Below, in pieces: positions 1 to 11,400 of a DNA stretch of 64,000 nt; the stretch's first letter is position 1; each line of letters opens with the position of its first letter. The stretch covers positions 19,966 through 83,965 of the forward strand of contig QANT01001891.1 in assembly GCA_003254885.1 (NCBI GenBank). The letters run 5' to 3'. The stretch is from Purshia tridentata (lineage: Eukaryota; Streptophyta; Magnoliopsida; Rosales; Rosaceae). The notes beneath the pieces are model-generated. The model saw nothing but the letters and a program-made list of their open reading frames with translations, made no database searches and was not told where the DNA came from. The position numbers and the translations under genes are program-made.

Positions 1-2750
1 TGGTGGTGTTGGTTATGTTTGGTCAATTTGTGAAGGAGGCCATGATGAAGAGTGGAGGCATTCAGTTGCTCCCATACCTGTAGACAAGCTGGCTGAAGCA
101 ATACATGCTGCAGAAGATGATCTGGAGTTGAATCAAGATGGCAGCACTCTCCCACCTTCAGGAGAGTTGAAACCTGATTCTAATGATTCTGAATATGATG
201 ATGATGGAGAGTCCAGAGATGATTCTATCTACTTTGAGAAAGAGGTAAACAATGCCTACTAGAATGCTGATGGTAAATACACACGTATGAAGTTACAAAG
301 TAAACTGCAACAATTTCATTGTTATCTCCAGGTTGAAGCAACCTTTCTAAGAGCTGTGCATGAAAATATACAAGTAGATCATGTTGTCTTAGAAGTGAAT
401 TCACTGAGGTATTCTTTTGGTTTTTTCTTAGAGATCTATCTATTACTTTGTAGCTTGTGTATTGCACCTCTTATTTCTTCTAAAGATATGCAAAACGAGG
501 ATTAATTTCTGTTGATATGTCAAGTTTTATAATGAAACTGTGATAATTTATGTTTGATTTTTTTAATTAAACCATCCACGATCACTTGATTACATTCAGT
601 GGCTTCATTTCTCACCTGCCCTTTTATCCCTCTGTGTATTTTGGTTTTCACTGACAACAGACATTTTTTCATCAACCATACAAAATATTTTGAACTTTTT
701 ATTAATATAATGCTTTAGCCTGTATTCTTTGGCGATTGATGATTGTCACTCTTTGTCCATTGCAGGTTGTCCTACAACAAGGTAGCTGCAGACTGTGCTG
801 GAGCTATATTTTATTCAATGATGAAATTGGCACTAGAAACTCCACATGGCACAGCAAGTAAATTTTCCTCAGCCTGCTATTCTTCTCCCATTATGTAGAG
901 TGTCGGTTTTCATTTAGTGAAAATTCTTTATGATTGGAAACCTGAATTTATACTTTGAGAAATGTACTTATAAGAGATTATGCTGGGTAGTAATTGATGA
1001 GGCCATTTTTCACTTCTTCTTTTTTGGGAATAATTTCACCAACTTATGGATTTGGTCAGTGAAAGTATTTCTTGTTTAACAATTGGTATTGTTGTCAGAA
1101 GTAAAAAGGATTAATTACACTAGTTGAAAAAAGAAAAGTTGGCTGGGTGGTTTGGGGCTGGGAATGGGTTTTCTTTATTTTATTGGTTAAGATCACAAAA
1201 GGGTAATTCAAATGTACATACACGAGGTAGCCAAGGTTTCGTAAGTCTGTTGTACAGCATGAATGTCTTGATTGTACAATTATACTCTTTAATTTTTTGT
1301 CAATCTGCAGCATGAATGTCTTCATTTTACAGCATGAATGTCTTGTTTCTTGTCATATGGTGATACCAAATTGATGTTTGCTTTCTTTTTCTTAGGTGAA
1401 TTGGTTCAAGCTACTACCAATGTAATTACAAATTGGAAAAAACTGCTGAAGTATTACCTACCAGACATAGATGAGGAGGTTTGTTTTTTAATCCTTTTGA
1501 ATAATACTTGTATGCACATTTTCAACCATTTAAATTTACTATGTTCTTTTGCATCAGTGAACTTGGTTACATGAAAGATGTCCAAAGTGCGCCACAAACA
1601 TCATATTTTACCTTGGTTTTTTGATACATATTAAGTTCGCTCATAGGATAATTTCTCACTTATGGAATTAATTTTATACTCACCGTTTTAAAGTTAATAT
1701 AGTACTGGACACCAAGATCCCTTAGTTTTGATGGTTGCTAATGTGATGCTCATTGTTGAATACTTTTCAGATTGAAGTAATACTTAAATTTGAAGAGATG
1801 TGTTTGGAGTCGGCTAAGGAATTCTCCTCTGTGTTTGAGAAGGTATGTTTGCATACATAACTTGTGATCATCTGTAAAACTAGATACAACAATTCTACAC
1901 TCATGGTTTAGTAAGTAGAAACTTGTATGTTCCTGGATAAATGGCGGACATGTTTGTGCTTAGTGCTTTGCCAGCCTTTCTTTGTTGAGCAACAAAGCTA
2001 TGGATAAAGCCATCACAGAAAGATTTCGAAATAAGAGATTTTCCAAAGTTTGCTGAGTTCTTTTTTTGTAACTTATCTTTTTTTATTTTCTATGGTCAAT
2101 TGCATTTGTGAAGTTGACGAGTTTAATTTTTCTTTTGATTGCTGTAATTTTCCTTTACAGATATTGTTTGAACTGTATGACCAAGAAGTTATACAAGAAG
2201 AAGCTATTCTAAGGTGGGATGATGAGAAGAAAGAGGCTGATGAGTTAGATAAAGTTTTTGTCAAGCAGGCAGAAAAGTTTATTCAAGTAAGAACTTTTTT
2301 TCAATTATATCTTTATTACCTTATGCAATCATCTAATTCTCTTTATAATATGATGTATACGCTACATCATTGCAATTATTTGTTATTTTTTTCCAGTTTG
2401 GAAACACTTCATATTTTGATGTATCAGTGGATGCCAGCAGTTGTTTACGAGACAAGTTCCACATATATCTGTGTCTGAGTGTGTAATGATTTATCACTTT
2501 TTCGATTTTCATGTATGTATTAAAAAAGTCTTGTCGAAACAGGCTGCATGGCCGTAATTACCAGCATTGTCCATGCATGCGACATGAGACTAATTTGCAA
2601 TTGATGGCTCACACAGATGATGTATTAATTAAGTTTCATATTATGTTAGTCTTTTTTCACAACCGTTGCATCCCGTCTTTCTTAATGTTGCAGTGGTTGA
2701 GAGAGGCACCTGAAGAAGATGATGAAGAAGACGAAGCAGCTGATTCGTAG
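1..2750 (+). CDS. EIF2B5: Translation initiation factor eIF2B epsilon subunit, 3' part (partial)
   Basis: Catalytic (GEF) subunit of eIF2B, which recycles eIF2-GDP to eIF2-GTP in the cytosol. Only the C-terminal part (about 249 residues) lies in the window; the 5' end is cut by the left edge. Exons read by eye: 2-244, 332-408, 766-857, 1396-1478, 1771-1842, 2161-2286, 2694-2750, all with GT-AG borders and matching phases. The first exon carries GGVGYVWSICEGG and an acidic DSEYDDDGES linker. The rest forms an alpha-helical W2-type domain with LSYNKVAADCAGAIFYSMMK, ending in the acidic aromatic tail WLREAPEEDDEEDEAADS, as in eIF2B-epsilon and eIF5. The domain binds eIF2-beta in known homologues. 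An AATAAA at 3023-3028 may be its poly(A) signal. Nothing looks broken. Identity rests on recognised family sequence and is secure. Confidence 0.9.
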
Positions 2751-3255
2751 CGGATGCATTTAACATCACAGGACACAGTGTCGAAGAAGTATTGATTTCT
2801 CTGATAATGTTGTATGGTAGAGCAGGAAAAGGCTTATTATGTCCATAGGCTCCAAAATGCGTTCTACAAATGTTTCATGCACTTGCGTTGCATGTGTAAT
2901 TTTTTGACACAAAATCAATAGTTCACATAACATTTTGTACGAGGAAGGATTATTTCTGATTTCTGATGGTACTTTTTGTGTTCTTTACTCCATTTTTGAA
3001 ATTCTGATATTGTTAAATTAACAATAAAATATGTGGAGTTGCAGTACATGAACAGTTTAGATCACAAGTATCCATATGAATGATTATTTAGATTAACAGT
3101 TTGGTAAAAGAACATTTCTCGAATTATTTTAACGATATATAAATAAAAAATAAAAAACATAATTCACAATAGTTCACAATACATATTTATCACCTATTGC
3201 ACTACAGTCTACATGTAACCAATAGCAAGTGGGTCTAATTAGCAAATTGGGCTGA

Positions 3256-3710
3256 TCAGAAGGGAGGGGGAGGCCCAGGAGGCCCTGGAGGAGGTCCAGG
3301 TGGCCCACCAAACACAGGTCCACAGCAACTCTCTAGGATGCAACAACAGCACAGGAGATAGAAACTGCCAACATAAATAACGAACAACACCTTATTTCTC
3401 AAAGAAAATACAAATTTGCTACTCATGCACAAGAGCAAGATATTAATTAGCAACTGATGGTACTTGTATTCCTTTTGAAATTAAGCAGTTGATGAGTTGC
3501 AAGTTAAATTGAACTATTTTTTCTCAAGTAATTTAATGACATCGAGCGCATGCAATGTAAACACAACCACGTTGAGAGTTAAGGTTTGTCTTTAATATTT
3601 ACTCACCATGAAGATAAAAGCCTGCTTATGCCATCACAACAAAATACACAACAACCGCATGGCCCTGGCGGCCCTGGAGGTCCTCCCGGCGGCAGTTCCC
3701 AACCCGGCAT
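3256..3710 (-). CDS. Short Cys-rich, Gly/Pro-rich CYSTM-like protein, copy 1
   Basis: Two exons, 3607-3710 and 3256-3364, joined through a phase-2 intron that splits a Cys codon; the product is 70 residues. Start is the ATG of MPGWELPPGG. The order is a Gly/Pro head, a short Cys cluster (CGCCVFCCDGI), then after the junction CFYLLCCCCILESCCGP, and a Gly/Pro tail [16 protein letters not shown]. The Leu/Cys run resembles the C-terminal membrane-associated module of plant CYSTM (cysteine-rich transmembrane) proteins, a family linked to stress responses, but here it is central and followed by a second Pro-rich tail. It is the first of three tandem genes with the same exon structure. Function is inferred only at family level; assignment to CYSTM is likely but not certain. 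Confidence 0.7.
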
Positions 3711-4694
3711 CTCTCTCCAGAAAACAATTATTCAGCTAATATAAGAACGAATATACAAATTGAACAATTAAAATATATTGTTGTATATTTATAGAGTTCC
3801 AAGAGAAAAAGAGGGAGGGTTTAATTGGAAATTTGGGTGAGTGTTGTTGGAATTTCTAGCTGTTTCTTGGACTGGTAAGTAAAGAGGCCAAGCCACCTGA
3901 TCATACACATGTCGCATGGTTTTAGGAAATTAGGATAAGGTTACCACGGTTGTTACCCATCTACTCTTCTAATTTCAACCTGTAAATATATAGCTAATGT
4001 TCAAAATGTTCCACGTTTTTATATGTTTTGGGATACTAACTGACATGGTAGCATTTGATTTTTTGTTTCTAGTGATTATTCCATATTTTGATCTCATTGT
4101 TTAAATATTTTAATCAGGGTGCACGGATAATATTTGTTAATGGTCACATCAAAAGTCAGAATATGTGTTCTTGTTTTTATTTTAAGGTCCGAATAGTATT
4201 TGTTGTTTGTTGGTATATATATGTAATTGACTTATTAACTTAAATGGATATGAAAGACTTGATAATATATATAAAGAACTTCTGCTTGCATCTGAGAAAT
4301 TAGCTAGGGAAATGTACTAATGAAGCCAAATATTATATTATATTTTATATATAATGCCGAACCACCAAATCAGAACCTCATTAATTGAAACTAATAAAAT
4401 CATAACTAAGGTAATTAGGCTTTTGTGATAAATATGCATGCATGCGAAACTGAAAATTAAGTGATCAGTTGATCAGCAAGTAAATTGATCAGTCCATACA
4501 TCAACTAGGTAAAACTAAAAGATCGAAAATCAAGGTAAGAGAGATGGATCGAATATTGATGGAGTTGCAAGTTGCAACAACACATGAGAAGAGCAGCAAC
4601 AAGCCAACATATCGATCGATCTCACTTTGTTATTCCATGACTACGTACTACTTCATCATCATCAACATCATCAGCAAGCATAGCAGCTACACAA

Positions 4695-4716
4695 CATGAT
4701 CATGATCATGATCATG
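4695..4716. repeat. 22-bp perfect palindrome, (CATGAT)3CATG
   Basis: The stretch reads the same on both strands. It lies just past the stop codon of the second CYSTM-like gene, in its 3' flank. It could fold into a hairpin in RNA; no function can be assigned. Confidence 0.8.
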
Positions 4717-4736
4717 TTATATATATATTGATCAAA

Positions 4737-5071
4737 TCAAAAGCGAGGGGGCCCACCAAAACCACCTCCCGGGCCACCAGGACCACCACCCGGCCCACCA
4801 AACAATGGTCCACAGCAGCTCTCTAGTAGGCAGCAGCAGCACAGGATATAAGCACTACATACACACCAATTAAAGATGAGATATATAATTAGATGATCGA
4901 TCGAGCTACGTACATTTTGCATTATACAATATTAATTAATTAATTACAAGTGACTCACCAAGATGATATAAGGCGGCATATACCGTTACAGAGGCCGCCT
5001 AAGCAACCAAACCCCGGTGGGCCACCGCCCCCTCCGGGAGGCCCTCCTGGCGGTCCCCATGGTGGAGGCAT
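4737..5071 (-). CDS. Short Cys-rich, Gly/Pro-rich CYSTM-like protein, copy 2
   Basis: Exons 4959-5071 and 4737-4854 give a 76-residue protein. The start is the ATG of MPPPWGPPGG. The head is Gly/Pro-rich, followed by FGCLGGLCNGICRLISS. The phase-2 junction again creates a Cys codon, and CAYILCCCCLLESCCGPLFG follows. The tail is Gly-rich ([15 protein letters not shown]) rather than Pro-rich. CCCCxLLESCCGPxFGGP is shared almost exactly with copy 1, showing recent common origin, while the low-complexity tails differ. The donor is the canonical GTGAGT. Probably membrane-associated through the Cys/Leu module; role unknown. Confidence 0.7.
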
Positions 5072-5188
5072 CTCTCTCTCCTTCAACTTTTGATCGGTTG
5101 CTTCTTTTCAGTTCTCACTGACAATGCAATGTGCTAACACTGTCTAATCAAACTCACCTATATACACACATATATGCACACCCTCCTA

Positions 5189-5208
5189 AGAGAGAGAGAG
5201 AGAGAGAG
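5189..5208. repeat. (GA)n microsatellite
   Basis: Ten GA repeats upstream of copy 2 of the CYSTM-like genes. A similar run is at 7057-7079 in the intron of copy 3. Confidence 0.9.
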
Positions 5209-5209
5209 C

Positions 5210-6552
5210 AGACTTAATGGCCAAGTATTCTTACGCTTTAATTCTTCTCTATAGATCGAGACTCGTGTTGGTCTAGTACTTTAGTTAGATAGAGGAAACT
5301 GGCATGGGATATTTTGTTTTCATCTACTTTTCTCGACTCTTAACCAAATGTTCACACATTATGCATATTCAAACCAACCTAACATTCAAACGGTCAAACC
5401 CTTTTCTCTGCTTAATTACGTACTTATCTCTCTTACAAGTTTTGATCGATTGCTTCCTTTAAGTTCGATCTCGCTGAAAATGCAATGTGTATATATATGT
5501 ACACACACTCCTGACTCTTAATGGTCAAGTATTCTTCTTGCAACCACAGTAGTGTAGCTGTGTCGAACAGTTAGATGTTGAAGAAATTTGCAACGGATAT
5601 TATTGCTTTCACTTTCTTCTACTTTTTATTCTTAACCAGACCATCAGACATTTGTGCACAAAACCTAACATTCAAACCCCTACTTCTTATTTGGTCCTAT
5701 AGAACAAAACCCATGTGTCATTATAAACTTCATCTTCTATTTCAAAACAACGATCTTCTCCTTTTGAGAAATGGTGAGCGCTAATGTTATAAGGCTATGT
5801 GTTCATTAATGTTGTATATGGGGCTTAATTATACCAATAGTATGCAACTTTAATTACCCGAGTTCGTCAATATTTTTATGGGCTATTACGCACGTTAATG
5901 TTATGTATATGGGGCTCAGAGAATCAAACCACTTTGGTTGTGCCACAGCGGATTTGTTGATTGCTTCTTGTGCTTATTAATTATTATTTTTAATATTTTC
6001 TGGCCTATTTTGGGCTAGCTACTGTTGCAGCCTCTCTTTTGGGTCTTTTTTATGAAGTATTATTCACACCAAAAAATCCTGATTATTCTTCAGCCATATA
6101 AGTATAAGTTTATAACATATATTATTGCAGAACCCATTTTATTTTATAATAATGGCATTTGCTGGCACAGTTGGAATTTATTAAGGAATAGTAAAATGTA
6201 AGCAAGTATGTGTGGTCAACACGACCAATGACTTTACCTTCTATTAAAATAATTTTTCGAATGTTTTTATCTCTCATTGAAAATTCATGTGTGTTTGTAT
6301 ATATATAGATATACGTAATAAGTAACCACAAATGAAAGGGAAATAAATAGCTAGTTCAAAATGGTTGCATAAATATAATTATTTGATATGACAAACAGAA
6401 CTTGGGATGAGTCATGAGTCATGACATATTGAAAATAGGAATGCCATGAGATTACAACTCTCTTTTACCAGAAGTTTGTCAATATTAAAAGCTACATATA
6501 CAATATAACTGGTAACGGAGGTCCAAGGCCTAGCCTGCCTGAATGAGCATGA
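5210..6552. other. Intergenic, no gene seen
   Basis: AT-rich spacer between CYSTM-like copies 2 and 3. Short ORFs here have no recognisable content. Parts of 5400-5560 resemble 5080-5280 (shared 'tttgatcg.ttgctt', 'aatgcaatgtg' and 'ttaatggtcaagtattctt' wording), so the upstream region of copy 2 carries an old local duplication. Confidence 0.5.
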
Positions 6553-7247
6553 TCATGGCGGTCCAGGAGGTCCAGGAGGTCCGCCAGGTGGGCCAGGAGG
6601 TCCGCCAGGTGGGCCAAAGGATACAGGAGGCCCAGGTGGGCCAAGAGGTACAGGAGGCCCTGGTGGGCCAAGGGGTCCAGGAGGCCCTGGTGGGCCAAGG
6701 GGTCCAGGAGGCCCTGGTGGGCCACCAAAGCAGTCTTGTAACAGCCAGCAGCAACACAGAAAACTCAAACTGCAAAACTCGCATAAACAGAATACAAATA
6801 AATCCATAGAATTTGCTTCAAAGAAGATAAAGAAGAAGAAGATGAAAACCATGCAGCATGATTCTGACCAATTAATGAACAAGAGAAATATAATATAAAC
6901 AAGTATACATGAAAACCATGCAGCATGATTCTCATTAATTATGTTTCTCAACTATCATTTTAGAAAATGTATGTGCATGCCTTATTTTCAACAGAGTAGT
7001 AGTGATTATAATTCTGAACAAAATAACGAGGAAATATCCATAATAACTATCCCATAAGAGAGAGAGAGAGAGAGAGAGATAACTACTACTAACTAAGCTC
7101 ATCAAATCACTTGGCCAAAAAAAAAGCTCAGCAAATCACAAAACATCGTTGTAAATGTACATACCAAGAGCCTATAAGGTCACAAAAGCCACCGAAAAAA
7201 CCAGGCAAGCCCGGTCCAGGCGGTCCGGGTGGTCCTCCGGGTCTCAT
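6553..7247 (-). CDS. CYSTM-like protein with collagen-like Gly-Pro-Pro tail, copy 3
   Basis: Exons 7165-7247 and 6553-6769 give 99 residues, starting [20 protein letters not shown]. The phase-2 intron position is the same as in copies 1 and 2, and the junction again makes a Cys codon. The Cys core is [18 protein letters not shown], more diverged than the other two (one Cys of the CCCC block is Trp). The tail is a run of [13 protein letters not shown] units, coded by an approximately 27-bp minisatellite, so tail length probably varies between alleles. The reading frame stays open through all units, suggesting it is a gene and not a decayed copy. Function is not known. Confidence 0.65.
6575..6722 (-). 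repeat. 27-bp coding minisatellite (Gly-Pro-Pro units)
   Basis: Imperfect tandem units of about 27 bp (each coding GPPGPPGPL or a variant), best conserved between about 6640 and 6722. They form the tail of the third CYSTM-like gene and keep its frame. Confidence 0.75.
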
Positions 7248-8450
7248 GGAAAGCTTGCTACGCCTCTACTACCACCTTCTCTAACACCAGCCTCACCACA
7301 CCCACCACACTAAACAAAGCCTAAGATATCTGCCTGTGCAGCTGTGCTTAATTTATGTGGAAACTTGTACAAGTTTTAGAACCTTGTAGAAAGAATTAAT
7401 TATACTAGAAGCAACCTTACCTTACTAGCTATGGTTCACATTGGACTATATATGTCCTCTAGTTTGACCTTTTTTATTTTTTATTTCATCCATCTAACAC
7501 TTTTCACCTGCCATTCCCCTCCAGCTACTATTCAAAACTGAAACTGGCTTATATTTCAAATCATTCACATTCAATGATGAAGGAGGTGTTAATGATGGGT
7601 CCTAAACTAACAAATGCGTGTCACCCTTTTCCCATGTAGTTCGTTATGAATTATAAGAGTAGTTGGTTGGTACAGCAGAGACTTAAGTACCGTACACAAG
7701 AAAACAAATATGATATTTCTTAAAAATAAAATAAGAGAAATGAAAAAATTGCGTCAGGAAAAAACGATGAAATATTTGACCATTTTATAGATTGATTATC
7801 GACTTTGTTTTGAATTTGGATTTTATTAACAATCCTAATCAACGGAGACATACTTATGATTGGTTCATTACTTTTGTTCCGCACTTTCAAAACAAAGGTT
7901 GACATGCACATGGAAGTGTCAGTGTCATTAATACTCTACCCTACAAATTGCAAAATGTTAGGAGGGAAGCTGGCAAGTTGGTTTGGTAATGTTTCTCTCC
8001 AATTTGTTGGATGAGATTCCAAGGTTAAATTCCTCTCTTGAAACAAAAGTAGACTGAAATTGAGAAAGAACTGAAATCCAAGGAGCTTTGATTTAAAGGA
8101 TTCTGACTAGCAAACTTAAATGGCATAAATTGCCAAGTGAGGTTTAATCTACAAAGGAAAAAGAAACATCTATGCCAAGTATATATTTTTTTGTTAAGTG
8201 CTATACAAAGCAATATATCAGTTTGATAACCTAGTTTCCATGGCAATACAAGAAATATATCAATTTGATCCAAAATAGAGCCATGGAAATTCTGAACAAT
8301 CAATCTTCTTCTATTCGAGTGAACCCATATAAAAGTTCTGTAGACCTCTGGCCGATAAAAAAGACCTTTTACCTCAAAGAATTCCGCAAACAAGGTTTCC
8401 TTCTTTATAGTTGAACTCATTTTTGTACAAGAAATGGCGACACATGTACA
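7248..8450. other. Intergenic / possible 3' UTR of HASTY
   Basis: Region between the start of CYSTM-like copy 3 and the stop codon of HASTY. No supported ORF. The part near 8000-8450 is probably HASTY 3' UTR, but no clear poly(A) signal decides its end. Confidence 0.4.
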
Positions 8451-11400
8451 TCATAATATGGCTGCAAGTCCAACAGTATCACCCTCATCCACTCTGGTTT
8501 CTGCAATGTTGACTGTGCTGCGAGGCCTTGCTGAAATTATGATTGCAGCAGCAGGTTAGTAATATATACCCAGTTGACTAGCTATCCACATAATTTAGTA
8601 TGAAAAATGCTTGGGTCCTCAAGCTTGAGGACCAACTTTGTCCTTAAGCTTGAAGACCAACTTTGTCCTCAAGCCCGCCAAAAGTCATAATTCCGTCGTG
8701 CCGGTTCAAAATCGGAACCGTTCAATTTTTAGGTTACCCAATAAAGATCATCTCTACAAAAAATCAATTCAATCGGAAATCTTTTGGTTGTACAATTGTT
8801 AACAAATAAATATAAGGTCATAGTTAAAAGACCAAACCATGTATAGTTAAAAGACCAAACCATGTATCTATTTGTTAAGTTCAAAATCGGAACCGTTCAA
8901 TTTTTAGGTTACCTAATAAAGATCATCTCTACAAAAAATCAACTCAATCGGAAATCTTTTGATTGTACAATTGTTAACGAATAAATATAAGGTTATAGTT
9001 AAAAGACCAAACCATGTATAGTTAAAAGATCAAACCATGTATAGTTAAAAGACCAAACCATGTATCTATTTGTTAATAGTTATACAATCAAACGATTTTT
9101 GATTGAGTTGATTTTTTCCAGAAATGATCTTTATTAGATAATCTAAAAATTGAACTGTTTTGATTTTCAGCCAGCATAACCGAATTATGATTTTTGGTGG
9201 GCTTGAAGACAAGATTTGTCCTCAAGCTTGAGGATCCAAGCATTGTCCATTTAGTATTGCACATTTTTTACAAAAAAAAGTAAAATAAATAAAATACATC
9301 TTCAAATAGAAAAAGAAACAGATCAAGCTGAACCTAAATATAATTTTTTTAAAATTTTTTTAATAGATAGAGTTATTTCATATACAGCATAACTATGCAG
9401 CTTAAGAACCAATTGGAAGACAATGCTCTTTCAAAAGCTGGAAAACGGAATAGAATGCATGAGATAATTATCAAGTCAATGTGCTTACTTGATACATTTG
9501 TTATGACATTTACGCTTTTCTGAGCAGCAAGCGCTTTTAACTTGTTTCCAGTACCTAATAAGAGCAAGCTTCTCATATGTTGTTTTTGTTCTTTAGGACT
9601 GGATGTCTTTGTCAAAGCTTCTTCAAAAGCTAGCAAATCATGCTGTTTGATACAAAGGAGTGAGAGCAGAACCTGAGACAACCAAAGAACACATCCATTA
9701 TGGTAATCATTAATCATAGTATAATCAACTTAAATATCATTATCCAAGATATTGGATAGCACAAGGGATCATAACTAACCTGCCTAGGAGCTGGATCTCT
9801 ATCACAAAAATATATGTATATTTCACGACAGAGACCAACCAAATCAGCACTGATGATAGCGTTTGATTCCAGGGCTAAACCTTGTATAATTGCAGAAAAG
9901 AGATCCTTAGAAACAAACTGCTGGAGTTCCAGGCTATTTGTTGATATAGCTAGAAGAACCAAAGCAGTACAAAAGGAAGACACTTTTGTCATGGCTTCAC
10001 CATCTGTCCATGTAAAAGCTTCTAAGCATATCTGCAGCACTGGAAGGGCAAGACCTTTGTGCTTCAAGAGGAAACTGTAAATGGAACACAACTTTGAGAA
10101 AAAAGAACTTATCGAGAAAAATAAAATTCAAAAGATTGTACAAGTACTCCTACAGATCAACAGAAAAAGCCACTTGGGTAAGGAACAGTGTCAACTCACA
10201 CATACCTAACCATGGAACTTGATGCAAATTCATCCAAATCTTTGAGGGAAGACACGTCAACACGGTTCACATGCCCAGAGTGATCCAAGGAAGGAAGCCC
10301 AGTATTTAGCTGTGGAGAAGCTATAACAGACAGGAGTGAACAAATCTCCCGAGTTAGATCTCTAAGTAGCTTTTCTTCCATCACTTCCACTTTTAAGTCG
10401 GACCCAGCAAGTATCACATGGGCATCTGGAACCTTTGCTCTACCTTCATGTAGAAGACTGGACCAGGAGCAACTAAGAGCCTGCTGGCAGTGTAGAAATA
10501 ATGGGTGCAACAGCTTTTCCAACCATTCTTCCCACAAATCCACAGGACAATATTTAACCAATGGTATCACAACTGAATGAACAAGCAGCCTTATATGCCT
10601 GAATTCCATTGACTGTATATTCTCTACTAGAGCCAGAGCAACAGAATGACTATCCAAACATTTGTAAAATGAGTCCCCAACAGTGGTTGCCAACCCCAAT
10701 ACATTGTACCTAGAATTATAAACAATGCATCAACACTAAATGAAAAACATGGATGATGAACCAGGTAAAGAAGATAGAAAAAATAATTCCAGCCCTTACA
10801 AACCAATTCAAATGCAGTCATACATACCCACTGTCTCTGATGCCTTTCAACCAATTTCGTATATCTGATTCATTTGGCTCTGTGTATCCTTCCTTGCTCA
10901 TGGTGAGATGAGATCCATTAACAGAGGTTAATATACCCTTGGACAACTTATGGTTTCCTTCACCAAGAAGACTGAATTGTTCAACATCGCTCATGGTCAT
11001 TGCAGCTTTAATCTCTGCAGGTAGTGTTTGGGATACAGATGGAGACCAAAGGGAATGTACGGCACGAAGCAGCTGCAGAGCAACAGCATAGAGCAACTAT
11101 TACCATGTTGTGGTCAGAGTAAATATATACCACATTTAGAAGAATATGAATGAGGAACTTTAACATGACTAATTTTCAGGAGCAATATGCATACTTTTGG
11201 AAGAGGTGGAAGCATCCATGATAGATGAGAAGCCATGGGGTGCAAGGGAGTAGAACTTGCTGTTGAGTTGTTTTGTAAATTTAAATGGGCTTTTCTAGTT
11301 CCACTTCTCTTAAGTGCCTTCTCAAAGAATGTGATAGTATGGAAAATCGACCACATAATTGGGGTCTCAAAGCACAAGCGAACAAGACCTGCTGGTTCAG

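Noticed and set aside
6492-6809. Several overlapping frames on both strands in the Gly-Pro repeat.
   Set aside because: They are by-products of the 27-bp repeat; only the frame that joins exon 7165-7247 in phase is kept.
9373-9489. Alternative C-terminus of HASTY (frame running past exon 21, or splicing to a cryptic acceptor near 9450).
   Set aside because: The exon at 8451-8530 joins in phase and gives the expected TRPRSTVN...GLAAIL tail.
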